A stretch of DNA of 64,000 nt. Origin: Xanthobacter flavus. GTDB taxonomy: Bacteria; Pseudomonadota; Alphaproteobacteria; Rhizobiales; Xanthobacteraceae. The position numbers and the translations under genes were made by a program. Within the stretch, counting starts at the first letter, position 1. Every line of letters begins with the position of its first letter. The notes beneath the pieces were generated by a model. That model made no database searches and was not told the DNA's origin. It worked only from the letters and a program-made list of their open reading frames with translations. The DNA lies in contig NZ_JAGGML010000001.1 of assembly GCF_017875275.1 (NCBI RefSeq), positions 4,671,001-4,735,000 of the forward strand, written 5' to 3'. Shown here in pieces: positions 25,473-34,085 of the stretch.

Positions 25473-26908
25473 GTACCGTCCCCCGAGAGCGCGCGCAGCA
25501 TTGGCGAGAGCTTGACGAGGCTTTCCTCATACTCGTCCGCCGGGTCGGAATCCGCGACGATGCCGCCGCCCGCCTGGGTCAGCAGCGTGTCGCCGCAGCG
25601 GGTGATGGTGCGGATGACGATGGAGGAATCCATCGCTCCGTCGAAGCCGATCCACGCCACCGAGCCGCAATAGACCCCGCGCGGGGAGGGCTCCAGCTCG
25701 TGGATGATCTCCATGGCGCGGATCTTCGGCGCCCCGGTGATGGAGCCGCCGGGGAAGCAGGCTTTCAGCAGGTCCACCGGGCCGAGACCGGGCTTCAGCC
25801 GGCTGTCGATGACCGAGACGAGATGGTGGACGCTGGCGAAGGTCTCCAGCCCGCACAGGACCGGCACCTTCACGCTGCCCACCTCCGACACGCGCGAAAG
25901 ATCGTTGCGCATCAGGTCCACGATCATCAGGTTTTCCGCACGGTCCTTCACCGAGGCGAGGAGGGCGTCGGCGAGCGCCCTGTCCTCGGCGGGATCGGCG
26001 CTGCGGCGGCGGGTGCCCTTGATGGGGCGCGTCTCCACCCGCCCATCGGAGGTGAGGGAGAGGAAGCGCTCGGGGGAGGCGGAAAGCACCGCGAGGTTGT
26101 CCCCGGCACGCAGGAAGGCGGCGAAGGGGGACGGGCTCAACGCGCGCAGGCGGGTGTAGAGGGCAAGGTCGGTGAGGCCTTCCGGCACCCTCGCCCGCAT
26201 CTGGTGCGTGAGGTTGGCCTGGAAGATGTCGCCGGCGCGGATGTACTCGATCACCCGCGCCACTTCCGCCTCCACTTCCGCGCGCGGCTGGTCGGGCGTG
26301 AACGTGCCGGTGCGGCTGAAATCGGCGGCGGGCGCCGCTGCGGGCGCGGTGGCCAGCCGGTCGAACAGCTCCTGCGCGCGGCGCTGGGCCCGAGCCTCGG
26401 CGGCGTCGCCAGTCTCCGGCCGTCCGTTGGAGACGATGAAGGCGCGCTTTTCCAGCCGGTCGAAGGCAAGGATGGCGTCGTAGAGGCCCATGGCCATTTC
26501 CGGCACCGCCGGATCGGCGGGGCGGGCCGGGGGCAGGCGCTCCAGATGCCGGCCGAGCTCATAGCCGAGATAGCCCATGGCCCCGCCGAGGAAGGGCACG
26601 GGGGCGGAGGAGGGGCCGAGGCAGGGCGGCAGGTCGCCGGGATTGAGCGCGCGCGCGAGCACGTCGAACGGCGTTCCGGGCACGAAAGCACCGTTCAGCC
26701 GGACGCCATCCGCGCCGGAGGTGATGAAGGCATAGGGATCCGCGCCGATATAGGACCAGCGCGCCCGCACGTCGCCCTCCGCCGCGCTGTCGAGAAAGGC
26801 GCATTGGGGGGCGTCGGCGAAGGCCTGGAACGCGGCGAACGGGTCGCGGTACGGAATTTCAACGATAAGCACGGGGGCGACCGATTCAGAACGCTTCGGT
26901 CCCACCAT
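25469..26908 (-). CDS. pabB: Aminodeoxychorismate synthase component I
   Basis: PabB (479 residues) aminates chorismate to 4-amino-4-deoxychorismate, with ammonia from a glutaminase partner. The chorismate-binding domain shows the family signature: IRAGDIFQANLTHQ, RPIKGTRRR, LMIVDLMRNDLSRV and GGSITGAPKIRAMEII, with ending AGGGIVADSDP. The threonine-containing PIKGTRRR favours PabB/TrpE types. I take the ATG at 26908 (MVGPKRS); the longer frame to 27061 adds 51 Arg/Pro-rich residues that look non-coding. The ribosome-binding site is poorly placed, so a start a few codons further in is possible. No pabA is adjacent. Confidence 0.92.
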   Translation of the reverse strand: MVGPKRSESVAPVLIVEIPYRDPFAAFQAFADAPQCAFLDSAAEGDVRARWSYIGADPYAFITSGADGVRLNGAFVPGTPFDVLARALNPGDLPPCLGPSSAPVPFLGGAMGYLGYELGRHLERLPPARPADPAVPEMAMGLYDAILAFDRLEKRAFIVSNGRPETGDAAEARAQRRAQELFDRLATAPAAAPAADFSRTGTFTPDQPRAEVEAEVARVIEYIRAGDIFQANLTHQMRARVPEGLTDLALYTRLRALSPSPFAAFLRAGDNLAVLSASPERFLSLTSDGRVETRPIKGTRRRSADPAEDRALADALLASVKDRAENLMIVDLMRNDLSRVSEVGSVKVPVLCGLETFASVHHLVSVIDSRLKPGLGPVDLLKACFPGGSITGAPKIRAMEIIHELEPSPRGVYCGSVAWIGFDGAMDSSIVIRTITRCGDTLLTQAGGGIVADSDPADEYEESLVKLSPMLRALSGDGT

Positions 26909-27044
26909 GGCGCCATGGCGCCTCCGGGGCAATCCGCGCGGGCGAGACGACGCAGGCTCCGCCGCGACGCCCGGCCGCTGCGGCCTCCCCCCGATCCGCG
27001 ACTCCGGCCGCGGATGGCGGTGTGTCGGGCCTATCCGAACCCGC

Positions 27045-27404
27045 TCACGCCGCCTTTGCAAACGGCGGCTGGTCCTCCGGCTGCTCCGCCTGCGTGGCGT
27101 TCAGCAGCTTGGACTGGACGATCTCGGCGACCGCGACCAGTTCGGTGCTCCAGGCGAGAGCCGATTGCTGGAGGAAAGCCGCCTCGCGGGTGACGAAGGC
27201 GGAGGGGTTCTGCTCGCGCGAGAGCTGGCCGAGAAGCTCCACCTGCTCCTGCACCTGCCGGCCGACGAACTGCTGCAGGTGCGTGCTGACCGCGACCGGG
27301 CAGTCGAAGAACAGGTTCTTCCATGCGGTCACCGGCCAAGCCATGGGTGGCGTGGCCGGTGACAGCGCGCGGGCGAGACCCTGGAACATCACTGAGTCGT
27401 TCAT
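27045..27404 (-). CDS. Phasin-like polyhydroxyalkanoate granule protein
   Basis: A 119-residue, mostly alpha-helical protein with the pattern of the phasin family (PF09361-like), which coat polyhydroxybutyrate granules. Signs are WPVTAWKNLFFDCP, the heptad-like VGRQVQEQVELLGQLSRE and LAWSTELVAVAEIVQ with an Ala/Gln/Pro-rich tail. I use the ATG at 27404 because GGGAG lies 8 bases before it; the ATG two codons earlier is too close. No PHB synthase gene is nearby. Identification is by general pattern, so moderately sure. Confidence 0.7.
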   Translation of the reverse strand: MNDSVMFQGLARALSPATPPMAWPVTAWKNLFFDCPVAVSTHLQQFVGRQVQEQVELLGQLSREQNPSAFVTREAAFLQQSALAWSTELVAVAEIVQSKLLNATQAEQPEDQPPFAKAA

Positions 27405-27703
27405 GTCCATTTCTCCCGTCTGACGATGACCCCCGGACCTGAGCACCCCCCAGCGCCCATTGGAAATACCGTTTCACGGATGTGAGACTTCGGCGTTGCG
27501 GAAGGTCAAATGCCTTGCGCGCCGGATCGGGGAAAATCACATTTCCACGCGTCGCCCCTCGGGCGACATCATCATCGCACTCCGCCGGCCCGCTGCCTAT
27601 GGTTGCGCCAGCCCGGCGAAGGGCGAAACAGGCTTCCGTCAACGCATCGTGATGTCCGCGCTCGGGACGGAGCCACAGGCCGCAAGGTCGGGGAGAAGAC
27701 AAC

Positions 27704-28078
27704 ATGACCCAGTTGCCGCACGGCTTCCGTCAGATCCGCATGGAGCTTGCCCGTGAGAAGGGGCATCCGGACGGCGCCCGCAATCACGGCTACAGCTTCG
27801 TGGCGCCCCTCGACAGCGCCGGCCGCATCGATGCGGCGGAGTGGGCGAAGCACCGCGACAGCTGCCGCGTGGTGAAGTTCCGCCCGGACGAGGCGGATGA
27901 GGTGGGCCATCTGGTGCGTCGCCCGGGCGGCAGCTGGGCGTTTCGCTATGACATTTCCGGTACGGACGATGACGAGGCCGGCTACCGCTTCGGCGACGAG
28001 CGGTTCGAGGTGGGGGAATATGTCTCCGTCCATGAGGACGATGAGATGCACACCTTCCGGGTGGTCTCGGTGATCTGA
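27704..28078 (+). CDS. Small conserved hypothetical protein
   Basis: A 124-residue soluble acidic protein (HGFRQIRMELAREKGHPDG, then several Asp/Glu clusters such as DDDEAGYRFGDERFEVGEY) with no signal peptide, cofactor or membrane motif. I do not recognise a characterised family. It is a real gene by its good GGGGAG site 6 bases before the ATG, strong codon bias and its own terminator at 28088-28119. It is divergent from the phasin gene across 299 bases. No function can be assigned. Confidence 0.75.
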   Translation: MTQLPHGFRQIRMELAREKGHPDGARNHGYSFVAPLDSAGRIDAAEWAKHRDSCRVVKFRPDEADEVGHLVRRPGGSWAFRYDISGTDDDEAGYRFGDERFEVGEYVSVHEDDEMHTFRVVSVI

Positions 28079-28087
28079 AGGGGGCAG

Positions 28088-28119
28088 GCGGTCCGCCCGT
28101 CGGGGCGGACCGCGGGTTT
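28088..28119 (+). terminator. Hairpin terminator after the small hypothetical gene
   Basis: A perfect 11-bp stem gcggtccgccc (28088-28098) / gggcggaccgc (28103-28113) with loop gtcg follows the stop codon by 9 bases and is followed by gggtttg. The T-run is short but on the + strand. It separates this gene from the convergent permease that ends at 28121. Confidence 0.65.
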
Positions 28120-28120
28120 G

Positions 28121-29623
28121 TCAGTAGCTCTTGTATTCGGCCGTGCCCTTGGAGAGGGCAAACTCCTCCTCCGGCGAAAGCACCAGCTTGTGCCGGCCCC
28201 AGAGGCCGAAGTAGGCGATGCCGGCCGCGAACCAGAGGGCCACGCCGATCACGCCGTTCCGGTAGATGGGATCGGAGAGCTGAAACCAGATGGTGATGAT
28301 GGCGATCACGATGGTCGCCACCGCGCCGGGGACGCCGAACGGGCTCTTATAGGGCCGCTCGATGTGCGGCATGTTCTTCCGCATGAGGATGAACGATACC
28401 GCCTGCATCACGTAGGAGAGCATGGCGCCGAACACCGCCATGTTCAGCAGCGTGCCGCCGATGGCCGCCGCGCCCGCTTCCGCCCCCAGCGCGAACCAGA
28501 TGCCGAGCATGATGACGAGGCCCACCAGCGCCCCGGCCACCATGGCCACGTGCGGCGTCTTGCGTCCGCCATGGGTGACGGAGAGGCCCCGCGGGAAGTA
28601 GCCGGCGCGGGAGAGCGAATAGATCTGCCGGCCCTGCGCATAGATGATGGTGTGGAACGAGGCGATCAGCCCGATCACCGCCACCAGCGCGAGGAGCTTG
28701 GCGAGGCCGTCGCCATAGATGGCCTTGAAGCCGTCCAGCAGTGGCTCCAGCGAGGTGGAGAGGCCGAAGGCGCCGTTGGCCACCGAGGAATTGAGCCACA
28801 GAATCATGAAGGCGGAGACGATGAGCGTCGCCATGCCGGCCATGATTCCCCTGGGCATGTCGGTCTTGGGGTCCACCGATTCCTCGGCCGCCAGCGGCAG
28901 TTGCTCGATGGCGAGGAACAGCCAGACGGCGAAGGGCAGCGCCGCTAGCGCGCCGCCGATGCCGAAGGGCAGGAATGGCCCGTCGCCGTTGGGCAGCTCC
29001 ACCGCCGCGCCATCCGGACCGACGCCGATGTTCAGGGCCCAGCGGGAGAAGTTGGCCACCGGAAGGGCGCTGACCCAGAAGGCGACGAGGCAGGCCAGCG
29101 CTGCCAGCGTCACCACCAGCGTCACGCGGAAGGAGAGCTCCACGCCGGCGATGTTGAGGCCCACGAAGATGATGTAGCCGAAGATCCAGTAGACCGGCTG
29201 GAAGGCGGGCGGGGTGCCGAAGATGGAGCCCATGTAGGATCCGATGAAGGACACCACCACCGCGGGCGTGATGACATATTCCACGTTCTCGCACAGGCCG
29301 GTGACGAAGCCGCCCCACGGCCCCATGGTGGTGCGCGCGAAGGAATAGGCGGCGCCCGTGTGGGGCAGGGCCGGCGACATCTCGGCGATGGAGAAAGTGA
29401 GGCCGAGATACATGATGGCGATGATGACCGCCGCGATGAACATGCCGCCCCAGCCGCCCGAGGCAATGCCGAGGTTCCAGCCCGAGAAATGGCCGGAGAT
29501 GACCGCCCCCACGCCCAGTGCCCAGAGCGACCAGACGCGCGCGTGCCGCTTGAGGGCCCGCTGTTCGAAGTAGGTTACGTCCACCGTGGTGTAGGTGACG
29601 CCGGATTTGCTGCCTTCGGCCAT
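28121..29623 (-). CDS. eat: Ethanolamine/amino-acid permease (APC superfamily)
   Basis: A 500-residue inner-membrane carrier with about 12 hydrophobic helices. The N-terminal region (WSLWALGVGAVISGHFSGWN, then SIAEMSPALPHTGAAYSFAR) matches the ethanolamine permease group of the APC superfamily. Its location directly downstream of eutBC strongly supports ethanolamine as substrate. It starts 81 bases after eutC on the same strand, in an AT-rich gap that may hold an extra promoter. The gene symbol is by analogy with Pseudomonas-type ethanolamine permeases. Confidence 0.85.
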   Translation of the reverse strand: MAEGSKSGVTYTTVDVTYFEQRALKRHARVWSLWALGVGAVISGHFSGWNLGIASGGWGGMFIAAVIIAIMYLGLTFSIAEMSPALPHTGAAYSFARTTMGPWGGFVTGLCENVEYVITPAVVVSFIGSYMGSIFGTPPAFQPVYWIFGYIIFVGLNIAGVELSFRVTLVVTLAALACLVAFWVSALPVANFSRWALNIGVGPDGAAVELPNGDGPFLPFGIGGALAALPFAVWLFLAIEQLPLAAEESVDPKTDMPRGIMAGMATLIVSAFMILWLNSSVANGAFGLSTSLEPLLDGFKAIYGDGLAKLLALVAVIGLIASFHTIIYAQGRQIYSLSRAGYFPRGLSVTHGGRKTPHVAMVAGALVGLVIMLGIWFALGAEAGAAAIGGTLLNMAVFGAMLSYVMQAVSFILMRKNMPHIERPYKSPFGVPGAVATIVIAIITIWFQLSDPIYRNGVIGVALWFAAGIAYFGLWGRHKLVLSPEEEFALSKGTAEYKSY

Positions 29624-29669
29624 GCCCAGCCCTCCGTGCGCGGTCGATCCCGCCAGACCAGGAATAAAA

Positions 29670-29704
29670 GCAAGTTCAAAGCCAGATCAGTATATTACGT
29701 TACG
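29670..29704 (-). promoter_or_regulatory. AT-rich candidate promoter region before the permease
   Basis: The short gap between eutC and the permease is distinctly AT-rich compared with its surroundings. On the minus strand it contains TTGACG and, a few bases later, TATACT, which resemble -35 and -10 elements but are too close together to be one sigma70 promoter. An overlapping acgtaacgtaat direct repeat may be a regulator site. Low confidence. Confidence 0.25.
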
Positions 29705-30487
29705 TCAAGTCAGTGTTGGCGCCAGTTTCAGGGGTGGAATTCCCGCTTCGAGCAGCAGATCGCTCTCGTCCTTCAGCTCGACGCCGCTGACCTGCCGCGC
29801 GAATGCTTCGCGAACGTGCCAGGCCAGCTTGAAGGCGGCCAGATCATAGGCAAGGCCCTCGGGGCGCACATTGGAGATGCAGTTGCGCTCCGCGTCCGAG
29901 CGTCCCGGCCTGGGGCTGAACGTGAGGTAGAGGCCGAGGCTGTCGGGGGAGGAGAGGCCGGGCCGCTCCCCCACCAGGAGCGCCACGGCGCGGGCCTTCA
30001 GCAAATGCCCAACCTCGTCGCCCAGGGCCACCCGCGCCTGAGAGGCGATCACCACCGGTGCGGTGGTCCATCCGGCATCGGCGATGCGGCCCTTCAATGC
30101 CGCAAGGAAGGGGCGGGTGTGGGCGTGGACGGCGGCGGAGGAGAGCCCGTCCGCCACCACGAGCGCGAGGTCCACCGGCGCGCCTGCCGACGCTGCGAGG
30201 CGGGCGCGGCTCCCGTCCGAGAGCCGGCGGCCAAGGTCCGGCCGGCGCAGATAGACGTCGCGGGCCGCCGCCGCGCTTTCTGCGCGCAGGGTGGCAAAGC
30301 CGAGGGCGCGGACCTCCTCCTCCACCCGATCCGCATCGAACGGCGTGTGAACGGCATCGCGCGCCTGCGCATGGGCGAGGGCGAAACGGAGCACCTCCTC
30401 CGTGGGCAGGCTCGCACCCGTGCGGCCCAGCGCGATCCGGGCCGGCGTGTGGCGCGCGAGCTTCAGCCAGGGGTCGCGCTCGATCAT
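29705..30487 (-). CDS. eutC: Ethanolamine ammonia-lyase small subunit
   Basis: EutC (260 residues) pairs with EutB to form adenosylcobalamin-dependent ethanolamine ammonia-lyase, which splits ethanolamine into acetaldehyde and ammonia. The conserved DPWLKLARHTPARIALGR start, ALVVADGLSSAAVHAH and the B12-contacting ERPGLSSPDSLGLYLT and ERNCISNVRPEGL regions are all present. Its ATG overlaps the eutB stop by 4 bases, so the subunits are coupled. No microcompartment shell genes are nearby, so this is the simple cytosolic version of the pathway. Confidence 0.96.
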   Translation of the reverse strand: MIERDPWLKLARHTPARIALGRTGASLPTEEVLRFALAHAQARDAVHTPFDADRVEEEVRALGFATLRAESAAAARDVYLRRPDLGRRLSDGSRARLAASAGAPVDLALVVADGLSSAAVHAHTRPFLAALKGRIADAGWTTAPVVIASQARVALGDEVGHLLKARAVALLVGERPGLSSPDSLGLYLTFSPRPGRSDAERNCISNVRPEGLAYDLAAFKLAWHVREAFARQVSGVELKDESDLLLEAGIPPLKLAPTLT

Positions 30488-31872
30488 GCGGCGCGCTCCG
30501 CCACATAGCCCAGCAGGGGATTGCGGGCGTCGGCCGGCAGCAGGCGCCCGTCCGTGCCGGTGATGTCCATCTTCTCCAGCCACGCCTCGAACTCCGGCGC
30601 GCGCTTCAGCCCCAGCACCTCGCGGATGTAGAGCGCATCGTGGAACGACGTGGACTGGTAGTTCAGCATCACGTCGTCGGCGCCGGGAATGCCCATGATG
30701 TAGGTGACGCCCGCCACCCCGAGCAGGGTGAGCAGCGTGTCCATGTCGTCCTGGTCGGCCTCGGCGTGGTTGGTGTAGCAGACGTCCACGCCCAAAGGCA
30801 CGCCGAGCAGCTTGCCGCAGAAATGATCCTCCAGCCCGGCGCGGATGATTTGCTTGCCGTCATAGAGATATTCCGGGCCGATGAAGCCGACCACGGTGTT
30901 CACCAGCAACGGATCAAAGGCGCGGGCGACGCCGTAGGCGCGCGCCTCGAGCGTCTGCTGGTCCACCCCGTGATGCGCCCCGGCGGAGAGGGCCGAGCCC
31001 TGCCCGGTCTCGAAATACATGGCATTCTGCCCCACCGTGCCGCGCTTCAGCGACCGCGCCGCATCGGTGCCCTCGGCGAGCAGCTTGAGGTCGATGCCGA
31101 AGGAGCGGTTCGCGCCCTCCGTGCCGGCGATGGACTGGAACACGAGATCCACCGGCGCACCATGATCCATCAGGGCGATAGCGGTGGTGATGTGGGTGAG
31201 CACGCAGCTTTGGGTGGGAATGTCGAAGCGCGTGATGATCTCGTCCATCAGCTTCAGCAGCCGGTCGATCACCGGCACGCTGTCGGAGGCAGGGTTGATG
31301 CCGATCACCGCGTCGCCGCAGCCATACAGCAGCCCGTCGAGGATGACGGCGGAGACACCGGCCGCGTCGTCGGTGGGGTGGTTGGGCTGGAGGCGCACCG
31401 CCATGGTGCCGGGCAGGCCGATGGTGTTGCGGAAGCGCGTCACCACCCGGCACTTGCGGGCGGCGAGGATCAGATCCTGGTTGCGCATGATCTTGGAGAC
31501 CGCCGCCGCCATCTCCGGCATCAGGCCGGGGGCAAGCGCGGCCAGAACTTCCGGCGTCGCGGCTGGCGACAGCAGGAAGTCGCGCAGGTCGCCCACCGTC
31601 ATGGCGGAGACCAGTGCGAAGGCCGCGTTGTCGTGGCTGTCGAGGATGAGGCGGGTCACCTCGTCGCCCTCGTAAGGCACCAGCGGCTCGGCGAGAAAGG
31701 TCTTGAGTGGCAGGTCGGCGAGGCACATGCGCGCCGCGACGTTTTCCTCGGCGGTGGCGGCGGCGATGCCCGCGAGCATGTCGCCGGAGCGCGGCGGAGT
31801 CGCCTTGGCCATCAGGTCCTTGAGGTCGGAGAAGACGAACGACTTCGCTCCGATGCGATGGACATGAGCCAT
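30484..31872 (-). CDS. eutB: Ethanolamine ammonia-lyase large subunit
   Basis: The 462-residue catalytic TIM-barrel subunit binds ethanolamine and generates the substrate radical with coenzyme B12. Recognised stretches are RFRNTIGLPGTMAVRLQPNHPTDD, SVILDGLLYGCGDAVIGINPA, CVLTHITTAI and FETGQGSALSAGAHHGVDQQTLEARAYG, close to the known family sequence over full length. A GGAG ribosome-binding site is about 10 bases before the ATG. No eutA-type reactivating factor is in the window. Confidence 0.97.
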   Translation of the reverse strand: MAHVHRIGAKSFVFSDLKDLMAKATPPRSGDMLAGIAAATAEENVAARMCLADLPLKTFLAEPLVPYEGDEVTRLILDSHDNAAFALVSAMTVGDLRDFLLSPAATPEVLAALAPGLMPEMAAAVSKIMRNQDLILAARKCRVVTRFRNTIGLPGTMAVRLQPNHPTDDAAGVSAVILDGLLYGCGDAVIGINPASDSVPVIDRLLKLMDEIITRFDIPTQSCVLTHITTAIALMDHGAPVDLVFQSIAGTEGANRSFGIDLKLLAEGTDAARSLKRGTVGQNAMYFETGQGSALSAGAHHGVDQQTLEARAYGVARAFDPLLVNTVVGFIGPEYLYDGKQIIRAGLEDHFCGKLLGVPLGVDVCYTNHAEADQDDMDTLLTLLGVAGVTYIMGIPGADDVMLNYQSTSFHDALYIREVLGLKRAPEFEAWLEKMDITGTDGRLLPADARNPLLGYVAERAA

Positions 31873-31962
31873 GGCGCGCTCCGATCGGGCGGGCGCGGCG
31901 CATCTGCCGCGTCCTCAGGCCCTAGCGATAAGCAACAAATATGCCCTTTGGGAAAGTCCTGT

Positions 31963-32877
31963 CTATTTCGGCACGCCGTTGATGACGAACAGCGCGTTGA
32001 GGAACTGGTCGGGCGGGAACTTGCCGAAACTTTTGGCATAGATGTCGCGGATGCGGTCGGTCCGGTAGAGGTCGGCGAGGGTGGTGTCCACCAGAAGGCG
32101 GAACGTCTGGTCGCCGCGGGGCAGCCCCAGCGCATAGGTTTCGAACGTGAAATACTGATCCGAGAGGCTCAGGCGGCTGCCGAACGCGGTGTTGGCGATG
32201 AGATAATTGAGGATGCCGCGGTCGCCGAAATAGGCGTCGAGCTTGCCGTCGGCCAGTTGCTTGAGGCCGTCCGGATGGTCCGTCACGGTGACGATGGTGG
32301 CGGTGATGCCCATCTGCGAAAGGGTGGCGCGCAGCGTTTCCTCGGTCGTGGTGCCCTTGAGCACGCCGACCTTTTTGCCGCGCAGCTCCTCCAGCCCCTT
32401 CACCGCCGAACCGCGCGTAACCACGCCCGCGCCGTCGAGGAACGTGGGCAGGGAGAAGTCCACCAGTGCCCGCCGCGACATGGTCATGGATGTGGGCTCG
32501 CACAGGATGTCGATCCGCCCGTCGCGCACCGCCTCGAAGCGGTCTTCGGCGGAGACCTTCACATAGTCCACCGCCATGTTCGGCAGTTTGAGGGAGCGCT
32601 TGAGGGCGTCCGCCACCTCGCGGCAGAGATCCACGATATAGCCGGAGGGCTGGCCGTTGCTGGCCGCATAGGAATAAGGCGGCGCGAACTGGCGATAGCC
32701 GATGCGGAAGGGCTCTCCCTTGGTGAGGCGATCCAGCGTCTGCGCGCCGGCCGGAACTGCGAGCGCGGCGAGGAGAAGGGCGGCGACCGTCGCGCCTCGC
32801 GCGCCCGTGGTCCTGATGCTGGCGTGAAACGCCGCAGCGATCGCCAAACCGATAATTGCCCCCAGACCCGCCCGCAT
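31963..32877 (-). CDS. Periplasmic solute-binding protein, family 3 (polar amino-acid type)
   Basis: A 304-residue extracytoplasmic binding protein of the SBP_bac_3 fold. A signal sequence (about 1-45, ending PAGAQ) precedes GEPFRIGYRQFAPPYSYAASNG, the usual first strand, and GRIDILCEPTSMTMSRR and AYFGDRGILNYLIAN are typical ligand-lobe segments. No ABC permease or ATPase is next to it, so it may serve a transporter elsewhere. Its place upstream of eutBC suggests a link to amine or amino-acid uptake, but that is inference. The start at 32877 has a G-rich site upstream. Confidence 0.85.
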   Translation of the reverse strand: MRAGLGAIIGLAIAAAFHASIRTTGARGATVAALLLAALAVPAGAQTLDRLTKGEPFRIGYRQFAPPYSYAASNGQPSGYIVDLCREVADALKRSLKLPNMAVDYVKVSAEDRFEAVRDGRIDILCEPTSMTMSRRALVDFSLPTFLDGAGVVTRGSAVKGLEELRGKKVGVLKGTTTEETLRATLSQMGITATIVTVTDHPDGLKQLADGKLDAYFGDRGILNYLIANTAFGSRLSLSDQYFTFETYALGLPRGDQTFRLLVDTTLADLYRTDRIRDIYAKSFGKFPPDQFLNALFVINGVPK

Positions 32878-33053
32878 ATCCGCCCCCGTGTCCGCCGCCT
32901 CCCGCGGATCCCTTCCGCCGATCTTGCCCGGCCCGCCCGGCGCGGCCAAGGACTTCCGTGCACGGACCGGATAGGTCGGCGCGCATTGTGGCGCGAAAGC
33001 AACCCCTCCGCCTTCGCGCGAAGCGTTCGGTCGTCTCCCCTTGCAACTGGCGC

Positions 33054-33995
33054 CTATTTCACGCGCGGCGAGCGAACCGGATGAGGCGCCGCATCAACGG
33101 CAGAGCGGCGGACCCGCTCCGCGAAGCGCGCCACGGCGTCCTGCTCCAGCGTGCGCTGGATGGCCTTGGCCGCCACCACGCCATCCGCCATGGAGGTGAC
33201 GCAGCAGGGATGCATGCGCTGGGCGATCTCGCCGATGGCGTAGAGATTGGGAACGGACGTCTCGCAATCGGCGCTGGTCTCGACGAAGCCGCGCACATCC
33301 CGCGCAAGATCCAGATGCCGGGCGTAGGGCAGGTACGGCTCCCAGCCGTAGAGCACGAGGAACCTGTCGAACCGCTCGCCCGCCACCGCCGGCACCTCGG
33401 GCTCCACCGGATAGGCACCGATGCGTACGTCGGATGGCGGCACCTTCTCCAGAAACTCGCGCCGCGCGCGGATGGTGCGGGCAAACAGGGTGACACGGGT
33501 GGCGCCGCGTTTTCTCACGAAGATGTAGTTCTCGAAAGCGTTGTCTCCGCCGCCGAGGATCGCGACCGAGCGACCTTCGAAATCCGCGTTGAAGAGGGTC
33601 TGGCCGGGGCCGATGATGACCTCCTCGGACGCGCTGAACCCCCCCTTCACCGGCCGCACGCCGGTTGCAAGGACGCAGGTGCGCCCCATCACCACCTCGC
33701 CGGTGGCGGTTGTGACGCGGAAGCCCTCTGGGATCACCTCAAGCTCGCTCACCGCCTCGCCGGTGCGGCAGATGATGTCGTGGTCGCGCATGTGGCGGTC
33801 GACTTCGGCGGCAATCTCGATGCCGGTCTTGTCGCGAATGGGCGCGATCCACTGGTTCGGGTACGGATTGTCATTGCCGAGGCCGCCGAGGACGGGGCGG
33901 CGCTCGACGATGCACGGGCGGAAGCCGAGCATCTTCAGCCAGAGCGCACAGGACGCCCCCGCCGGCCCCCCGCCGATGATAACCGCGTCGAACAT
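33054..33995 (-). CDS. FAD/NAD(P)-dependent oxidoreductase, thioredoxin-reductase-like without CxxC
   Basis: A 313-residue two-dinucleotide-domain flavoprotein. The FAD motif IIGGGPAGASCALWLKMLG is at the N-terminus, a second GxGxxN-type motif (VAILGGGDNAFENYIF) is near the middle, and the C-terminal FAD contact reads NLYAIGEIA. The fold is that of thioredoxin reductase, but none of its six cysteine sites forms the redox CxxC. It may therefore act like a ferredoxin/flavodoxin-NADP reductase of the TrxR-like type. Substrate unknown. The ribosome-binding site is GGGGGCG just before the ATG. Confidence 0.82.
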   Translation of the reverse strand: MFDAVIIGGGPAGASCALWLKMLGFRPCIVERRPVLGGLGNDNPYPNQWIAPIRDKTGIEIAAEVDRHMRDHDIICRTGEAVSELEVIPEGFRVTTATGEVVMGRTCVLATGVRPVKGGFSASEEVIIGPGQTLFNADFEGRSVAILGGGDNAFENYIFVRKRGATRVTLFARTIRARREFLEKVPPSDVRIGAYPVEPEVPAVAGERFDRFLVLYGWEPYLPYARHLDLARDVRGFVETSADCETSVPNLYAIGEIAQRMHPCCVTSMADGVVAAKAIQRTLEQDAVARFAERVRRSAVDAAPHPVRSPRVK

Positions 33996-34085
33996 GGACG
34001 CCCCCGATCCCGCCTGTGCGCCAACGGGCGCATGCGGCAGCTTATGCGAGGCTGTCGTCCACGGCTAGAAAGCGGGCGGGAAGGC

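Noticed and set aside
30058-33084. A 1008-codon plus-strand frame opposite eutC, eutB and the binding protein
   Set aside because: It spans three real genes on the other strand and contains no known motif.
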